The position numbers and the translations under genes were made by a program. Under the pieces are notes generated by a model. That model worked only from the letters and a program-made list of their open reading frames with translations, searched no databases and was not told the DNA's origin. Positions 31,919-36,271 of a stretch of DNA of 36,271 nt are shown in pieces (the first letter of the stretch is position 1; every line of letters begins with the position of its first letter). The DNA is from Chthoniobacteraceae bacterium (GTDB lineage: Bacteria; Verrucomicrobiota; Verrucomicrobiia; Chthoniobacterales; Chthoniobacteraceae). Location of the stretch: NCBI GenBank assembly GCA_947449735.1, contig CANFTB010000044.1, forward strand, positions 1 through 36,271. The letters run 5' to 3'.

Positions 31919-33190
31919 ATGTCGGACGAATCGTTTTTCAGAAAAAATTTCGTATTAGTCACCTTCCTTCATTTGGTGGTTCTGGGGGGGATTTGGTTCT
32001 TTAGTGGGTTCCAGAAACCTCACAAACCGGAAACTGTGATGTGGTTGGACGGTGGTCCAGCTGGCGGAGGCGCGCAGGGCGGCCCGGGAGGTGGGGCGAC
32101 TGCTGGGGGGGCGAATGGAGATTTTATTCCGGAACTTCCTCCACCCGCTGTTCCCAAACCGGAGCCCAAACCGGAGCCAAAGCCCGAGCCAAAGCCCGAG
32201 CCAAAGCCCGAGCCCAAACCGGAGCCCAAACCGGAGCCCAAACCGGAGCCCAAACCGGAGCCCAAACCGGAGCCCAAACCGGAGCCCAAACCGGAGCCCA
32301 AACCGGAGCCCAAACCGGAGCCCGCAAGTCAGATTTCTGTTCCGAAGTCCGAGCCTAAACCTGAAGCGAAACCAGTTCCCAAGCCTGCGCCGAAGCCCGA
32401 GCCAAAGCCTGAAGCGAAACCAGCTCCCAAGCCTGCGCCGAAGCCCGAGCCAAAGCCTGAACCAAAACCTGTTCCCAAGCCGGTGCCCAAGCCCGAGCCA
32501 AAGCCTGAACCGAAACCAGCTCCCAAGCCGGTGTCGAAGCCTGAGCCAAAACCGGAAATCAAGCCGCCCGCTAAAGCCGAACCCAAACCGGAGTCCAAAC
32601 CCGTGACGAAATCTCCCCCGGATGCGAATTCAAAGACCGCAGCGGCAGGAGAGTCCAAGGTCGCGAAGACGGACGTCAAACCAGCCGCGCCCGTCAAGGC
32701 GGAGGCTGTCGGCGGGGCATCGGGTGCGGGTTCTAAGGGGCCGCCTGCGGTGACCCCTGTTCGAGCTGAATCGGCGGGCGGTTCGGGAGGAGGACAAGGA
32801 GGGGGCGGCGGGACTGGCGGTGGCGGTGGTGCCTCGGGAAGTGGGAGCGGATCAGGAACGGGGTCGGGTGCAGGCAAGGGTGGGGGATCAGGCCCCAGCG
32901 CAGACGAAGTCAACCGTTACGGACGATCAATTTACGAGCGGTTTTACGGAATGTGGGAGCAGCCTCTTTCAGTGGTTCGATCGAACCAGGATTTTGTGGC
33001 CGTCTTGAAAATCCGGATCCGCAAAGACGGCGTGATCATCGGCAGCGAGATCGTCACGCCCTCGGGGAATCCTGCGATGGATGAGTCTGTGAAACGGGCT
33101 GCAGAGCGTGTGCACCAGATTGACAAGCCTCCTGCCGGCGTATCGGACCCCTACGAGGTGCGTATTCAGTTCAAACTCGACCAGAGTTGA
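31919..33190 (+). CDS. TonB/TolA-like energy transducer with very long PKPE tract
   Basis: This 423-residue protein, from the ATG at 31919, has a single N-terminal TM helix ([20 protein letters not shown], residues 11-30), a Gly-rich hinge (about 44-66), a Pro-Lys-Glu-rich stalk (about 79-235), a Gly/Ser-rich flexible segment (about 265-322) and a C-terminal TonB/TolA-type domain (about 325-423; [28 protein letters not shown]). It should link ExbB-ExbD to outer-membrane partners across the periplasm. The stalk is far longer than that of E. coli TonB and is built from perfect DNA repeats. The upstream TTG at 31886 is a less likely start. Its 3' end overlaps the convergent gene by 20 bp. Confidence 0.94.
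   Translation: MSDESFFRKNFVLVTFLHLVVLGGIWFFSGFQKPHKPETVMWLDGGPAGGGAQGGPGGGATAGGANGDFIPELPPPAVPKPEPKPEPKPEPKPEPKPEPKPEPKPEPKPEPKPEPKPEPKPEPKPEPKPEPKPEPASQISVPKSEPKPEAKPVPKPAPKPEPKPEAKPAPKPAPKPEPKPEPKPVPKPVPKPEPKPEPKPAPKPVSKPEPKPEIKPPAKAEPKPESKPVTKSPPDANSKTAAAGESKVAKTDVKPAAPVKAEAVGGASGAGSKGPPAVTPVRAESAGGSGGGQGGGGGTGGGGGASGSGSGSGTGSGAGKGGGSGPSADEVNRYGRSIYERFYGMWEQPLSVVRSNQDFVAVLKIRIRKDGVIIGSEIVTPSGNPAMDESVKRAAERVHQIDKPPAGVSDPYEVRIQFKLDQS
32153..32320 (+). repeat. 12-bp coding tandem repeat (Pro-Lys-Pro-Glu), 14 copies
   Basis: Fourteen 12-bp units fill 32153-32320. Eleven read CCCAAACCGGAG and a block of three (32177-32212) reads CCAAAGCCCGAG, a synonymous version of the same four residues. The block structure suggests segmental duplication and copying. 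It encodes the rigid stalk of the TonB-like protein. Confidence 0.95.
32360..32551 (+). repeat. 48-bp higher-order coding repeat, 4 copies
   Basis: Four 48-bp units (32360-32407, 32408-32455, 32456-32503, 32504-32551) begin CCTGAA and encode [20 protein letters not shown] 16-residue blocks. The first two differ at one base; the third and fourth have diverged further. This second repeat class lies directly after the 12-bp array in the same gene. Confidence 0.9.
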
Positions 33191-34709
33191 ACAGTTTTGG
33201 GTCAAACTTCTCGCCGAAGGAATTTTGCTCTCGCTGTGAGTTTGTGACCCTCTTTGCAAAAAACGTTCTACTCACGACACCGTCGGGCGCAGCTTGATTT
33301 GAGACTCGGCATTGGAAGGCCAGCATGGTGTCGTCGGGTTCCATGGCAATTGTGAGGGAGGGTTCCGCGCAGCCTTCGATCGGCAGGGAGATGCCTTTGA
33401 TGTCATCCCATTGTTCCCACTGGTACTTCAACGGTTCATCACCGGAGACCACAACCTCCATTTTGATGGGTTCGCCGGCCGTCGCGCGAATGACCTTTGG
33501 GGTGGAGTCGTCGAAACGGGGAGAGCCTGCGGGAGCAACTGGAGCTTGTTTTTTGGAGGAATCTTGGATTTGAACCGCAAAAGGGGAACCTTTTGAGTTG
33601 AGGGCTTCTTCCTTAGGCTTCGCAACTGTAGTGCGAAACATCGCCTGGATTTGAGCGGGGCTTGGAACAAAAGCAGGCTCAGGAGTCGATCCAAAGGGGT
33701 TTGACGGGGGCGCAGAAGAAGGGGACGGAGGGTAAACAGAGGCTGCCAAGGGGGAGGAAACTTGTGCCGCGGGCGCCTCTGTATTCTGAGAGGCTTCGAA
33801 GACTGGTGAAACAGGCAGGGGAATCTGCATGCGGCGCGCCAGCGCACTATACGTTTGAGTGAAAGGCTCCGGTTTCGATTGTACTGAAATTAACTCGGTA
33901 CCGTCGGTCTCAGGAGCAACTTCGGTTGGGTTCGTTGGTGTTGCCTCTGCTTTTTGCGGTTCGTCCGGTTTCTGTGCTGGGGCGCCTTTGTCTGTAGCGT
34001 TTTTGGGCAGAGCGCCTTTCGCGGAGTCCTTTCCGGGCTGGGCGTCTTTCCCTCCCTCTTTTTTCGCCGTGGATGCCGGGGCTTGTTCTTGCGCCGATAA
34101 ATCGGTGGCGGTTTCCTCGGGTGCTGTGGGTGCCGGGTCCTGAGTTGTTTCAGGGGCAACTTTCTTCAGGATGGTCGCGGCTTTGGTGTACGCTTGCTTC
34201 ACGCTGGAGTGGAAATCGGGACGCGTCGGCGCTTTATAAACTGAGACAGTCTGGGGCTGTATGAAATGCAACTTCCTGAGAGCAAGGGCCGCGTCCCCGG
34301 AGGAATCCATATTTGCTTCCACAGGCGAGGTGAGCTTCCTTTCCAGAGGTTTGGAATCGCGTATCGACTTGGCGATCGAGGCGAGCCGTGCGGACCTTGC
34401 GGCGTCCAGATATCTTCGGAAAGCATGGCAATCTGTCTCGGTGACAGGGGTTTCCCACTGGAAGTGTTCATAACCAGAAAATGCCTGCCAATAGGGATTT
34501 TCGGGCCACCTGCTGAGGATTTCTCCTTCCGACAAACCCATCACATCTCCAAGGACGATCATGGATGCCAGAACCCAGACTCGGGCGGCGGTCATGCCTT
34601 CATTCGTCGCCTCAGGGAACAAGTTGACCACTTCGGTCCAATCGAAATCCCGAGCGGCACTGGCAAGGGGGCGCTTTAAGTCCAGAATATCGAATAGCCG
34701 CACTTTCAT
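33171..34709 (-). CDS. IS5-type transposase N-terminal domain joined to Ig-like domain, function unknown
   Basis: The product is 512 residues from the ATG at 34709. Residues about 23-115 match the N-terminal (DUF772-like) domain of IS5-family transposases: [31 protein letters not shown], then [19 protein letters not shown] and FRRYLDAA, parallel to the familiar ENPYWQYFCG...FQHELP signature. No DDE catalytic domain follows. Residues about 120-400 are Pro/Ala/Lys/Glu/Ser-rich and probably disordered. Residues about 403-488 look like an Ig-like domain ([10 protein letters not shown] ... AFQCRVSNQ, Cys447 and Cys467). There is no signal peptide or TM helix. The open frame extends to a TTG at 34829, but that runs into the next gene, and a -10-like TATAAC precedes the ATG. 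A domesticated transposase-derived regulator is possible (inference). Confidence 0.85.
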   Translation of the reverse strand: MKVRLFDILDLKRPLASAARDFDWTEVVNLFPEATNEGMTAARVWVLASMIVLGDVMGLSEGEILSRWPENPYWQAFSGYEHFQWETPVTETDCHAFRRYLDAARSARLASIAKSIRDSKPLERKLTSPVEANMDSSGDAALALRKLHFIQPQTVSVYKAPTRPDFHSSVKQAYTKAATILKKVAPETTQDPAPTAPEETATDLSAQEQAPASTAKKEGGKDAQPGKDSAKGALPKNATDKGAPAQKPDEPQKAEATPTNPTEVAPETDGTELISVQSKPEPFTQTYSALARRMQIPLPVSPVFEASQNTEAPAAQVSSPLAASVYPPSPSSAPPSNPFGSTPEPAFVPSPAQIQAMFRTTVAKPKEEALNSKGSPFAVQIQDSSKKQAPVAPAGSPRFDDSTPKVIRATAGEPIKMEVVVSGDEPLKYQWEQWDDIKGISLPIEGCAEPSLTIAMEPDDTMLAFQCRVSNQAAPDGVVSRTFFAKRVTNSQREQNSFGEKFDPKLFNSGRV

Positions 34710-34719
34710 CGGGAGTTCT

Positions 34720-34725
34720 GTTATA
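34720..34725 (-). promoter_or_regulatory. Candidate -10 box upstream of the IS5-Ig gene
   Basis: On the minus strand TATAAC (34725-34720) lies ten bases before the ATG at 34709, predicting a leader of only about four bases. No good -35 element is seen 16-18 bp upstream. It supports 34709 as the start codon. Confidence 0.3.
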
Positions 34726-34815
34726 CACCAACACTTTACCGTCGGGAAACGAGGAACATTTATTTTTAATGCAGAAAAGAAATAGGCGCTGGACGGCTCA
34801 CTGACTGGTGGGAGC

Positions 34816-36120
34816 TCAGGCCGTTTCAAGCCATGTCTTTGTAAGGCAGGTTACCGCGTCCAGACGGGTGAAGGTTTCTGGCGAGAAACCGAGCTCCGCT
34901 TTGAGGAATGCATCACGGGAAAACGGGTTCCTGAGCTGCTTCGAGCTCCTCCAAGAGGCACGAGGCAGAAGGCCACCCACCCACGGCCCGAAGCCACTGG
35001 ACGGGACCGGGTAGTCGCTTCCATGGATCACCCTCTCGCGCAGGGGGCCCCCGAGCAGGCTGGGCAGCGTGCGCCAGCGGTTCATGCTGCACAGCGCACT
35101 GTTGTCGCAGAACAGGTTTGGAAAAACGGCGGACATCGCTTCCAGATCTCCCGTCCAGTCAGGATCCCACAGACCGCTTCGACCCGCCGCATGGGCCGCG
35201 ACCACTACGACCCCCTCCTCCAAAGGAGCCCTAAGTTTGAGCGGATTGGCGAGGCCGTGGTCTGTTTCGGGAAGCGTAAACTCCCCGCCGGTGTGTGAAA
35301 GGAGGGCCATTTTAACGCGCGACATGCGCTTCCAAAACGGTTTGAAGCGGGCGTCAGCGTAATCAACGTTCAGGCAGTTGGGCAGCAACTTAAGCATGCG
35401 GCAGCCTTTTTCAATTGCCATCTCCAGCTCATCCAGAGCGTCAGGACGTCCGGGATGGATACTGCAGGCCGGAAACAGCCTGGGGTTACGCCTGCAGACC
35501 GCGAACACGTGCGAATTTGGGACGTAAAAAGAGCCGAACCCGTCAATTTTGGTGCCGTTGGTCTGGTAGGCCTCGTCCTGTGCCAGCACGAGAAGGCCGT
35601 CGAGGGTGGAACTTTGGGATAGCAGTGCCAATCGTTCCTCGAACGCCGCGTCCAATCCTCCGTTCAAGAGCTTGGAGGGAAGCCCGGCGGACGTCATCAG
35701 CATCATCCCCTGCAGGCGACGTAACCAACCGTTCAATTTTAACCAGCAACCGCTTCCTGAGGAGCCATCGCCAACCAAGTGCACATGGCCGTCCAGTCTC
35801 AGCGGATGAGAGGGAGGATTCAGGCTGGAAGGCATATAAGGGTGGTCTTCAGGCATGGCGGCGCGTTCAACGCGCCAAGGGCGCCTTGGGATATCATGCA
35901 GGAAGTCCTTCTGGAAAGCGCCGGAAATCGGCGTCCGCACACAGATGGTTTGCAGGAAAATCCGTCGGCCCAGCTGGCGGACTTCACGCCGGTGTGCCCG
36001 CGGGGGGAACGCCTGCGCGATGATGGGGGGCAGGCGTCTGAGCTTACCTGGGAGATACCATGCGCCGGTATCCGTGTGGATGGGGCAATGGTAAAACAGG
36101 CGGAGCTTCACGGGATGCAC
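34816..36120 (-). CDS. Amidohydrolase family protein with N-terminal extension
   Basis: The C-terminal part is a metal-dependent hydrolase of the amidohydrolase-2 type (TIM barrel): LDGHVHLVGDG carries the HxH metal ligands, AHAAGRSG and the terminal HGSDYPVP carry further ligands, and SHTGGE lies between. The substrate is unknown. The open frame begins with GTG codons at 36120 or 36111 (434 or 431 residues). The first 88 residues (FYHCPIHTDTGAWYLPGKL ... RIFLQTICVRTPISGAF) are not part of the barrel, but their third codon positions are GC-rich like real coding sequence. ATGs at 35856 and 35835 would give a plain amidohydrolase of about 346 or 339 residues. A perfect 8-1-8 palindrome sits just before the first of these. 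It lies 75 bp downstream of tRNA-Ala and 106 bp upstream of the IS5-Ig gene. Confidence 0.85.
   Translation of the reverse strand: MHPVKLRLFYHCPIHTDTGAWYLPGKLRRLPPIIAQAFPPRAHRREVRQLGRRIFLQTICVRTPISGAFQKDFLHDIPRRPWRVERAAMPEDHPYMPSSLNPPSHPLRLDGHVHLVGDGSSGSGCWLKLNGWLRRLQGMMLMTSAGLPSKLLNGGLDAAFEERLALLSQSSTLDGLLVLAQDEAYQTNGTKIDGFGSFYVPNSHVFAVCRRNPRLFPACSIHPGRPDALDELEMAIEKGCRMLKLLPNCLNVDYADARFKPFWKRMSRVKMALLSHTGGEFTLPETDHGLANPLKLRAPLEEGVVVVAAHAAGRSGLWDPDWTGDLEAMSAVFPNLFCDNSALCSMNRWRTLPSLLGGPLRERVIHGSDYPVPSSGFGPWVGGLLPRASWRSSKQLRNPFSRDAFLKAELGFSPETFTRLDAVTCLTKTWLETA
35860..35876. repeat. Perfect 8-1-8 inverted repeat
   Basis: GGCGCGTT (35860-35867), C, AACGCGCC (35869-35876) is a perfect palindrome with a single central base, three bases upstream of the possible ATG at 35856 of the amidohydrolase. 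It could be an operator or, if the longer frame is translated, simply coding sequence for RVERAA. Confidence 0.6.
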
Positions 36121-36194
36121 CGAAGCGCCCGGGAGGCGTGAGAGGGAATGAGTCCCTCACTCGATAAGCTTCGAGTAACCCCGACTTTTTAAAA

Positions 36195-36270
36195 TGGTGG
36201 AGGTAAGGGGATTCGAACCCCTGACCTTCTCATTGCGAACGAGACGCTCTACCAACTGAGCTATACCCCC
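36195..36270 (-). tRNA. tRNA-Ala (anticodon CGC)
   Basis: Read on the minus strand, the gene is 76 bases with the CCA end encoded (plus-strand TGG at 36195-36197). The cloverleaf is complete: acceptor GGGGGTA/TACCTCC, D-arm GCTC-AGTTGGTA-GAGC, anticodon loop TTCGCAA giving anticodon CGC (codon GCG), and T-arm AGGGG-TTCGAAT-CCCCT. The acceptor contains a G3-U70 wobble pair, the identity element for alanyl-tRNA synthetase. Two hairpins follow downstream, GTGAGGGA/TCCCTCTCAC (with a bulge) near 36138-36160 and ACTCGA/TCGAGT at 36159-36176, before the amidohydrolase gene. Confidence 0.97.
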
Positions 36271-36271
36271 A

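Noticed and set aside
32329..32913. Minus-strand Gly/Ser-rich frame
   Set aside because: Antisense reading of the TonB-like repeat and Gly-rich region.
34710..34829. 40-codon TTG-initiated extension of the IS5-Ig gene
   Set aside because: Runs into the 3' end of the amidohydrolase gene, and a -10-like box sits within it; the ATG at 34709 is more plausible.

Overview
The window looks like chromosomal core DNA of a Verrucomicrobiota bacterium, probably of the Opitutia (Opitutae) lineage. This is inferred from the gene content and was not tested by any search: FHA-Ser/Thr kinases with C-terminal TPRs, Tat-exported Gfo/Idh and gluconolactonase enzymes, a secreted PQQ-propeller protein, an Ig-like domain protein, and the order rpmE-prfA-prmC-murA. 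No rRNA, prophage, CRISPR array or intact insertion sequence was seen. Shine-Dalgarno motifs are patchy: strong before rplM, usable before exbD and the S4 protein, and absent before many other genes.

Layout. 1-4374 (minus): a repeat-rich lipoprotein, an FHA-Ser/Thr kinase, and a large RGG-type protein that runs off the left edge within an (EHV)n tract. 4477-9105 (minus): a housekeeping run of rpmE, terminator, prfA, prmC, murA and a PfkB kinase, with prmC and murA overlapping by 8 bp. 9346-15595: a thioredoxin-like protein, an unknown protein, recO, transketolase, a coiled-coil membrane protein, the molybdenum-cofactor pair mobA/MOSC (divergent, 5' ends overlapping) and an S4 RNA-binding protein. 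15726-22222: a Tat-exported oxidoreductase, a large periplasmic coiled-coil/TPR protein, rplM-rpsI with a strong terminator, and a D-2-hydroxyacid dehydrogenase. 22278-29247 (minus): gluconolactonase; a three-gene unit of a second FHA-kinase (with TPR and leucine-rich repeats), a two-TM protein and a small TPR-like protein; and a PQQ-like propeller protein. 29341-33190: a thioredoxin-like [2Fe-2S] ferredoxin, a secreted protein of unknown role, and an ExbB-ExbD-TonB type energy-transducing operon whose TonB-like protein carries a very long PKPE tract. 33171-36271 (minus): a protein joining an IS5-type transposase N-terminal domain to an Ig-like domain, an amidohydrolase, and tRNA-Ala(CGC).

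Most unusual points: (1) the protein at 33171-34709, in which the DNA-binding front end of an IS5-family transposase is followed, instead of by a DDE nuclease, by a long disordered linker and an Ig-like domain; (2) two paralogous FHA-kinase-TM-TPR receptors, one with LRRs and one with a degraded FHA site, each beside uncharacterised envelope proteins; (3) in-frame tandem repeats (9, 15, 12 and 48 bp units) in three genes; (4) two promoters placed so that transcription should begin at the A of the start codon, suggesting leaderless mRNAs.
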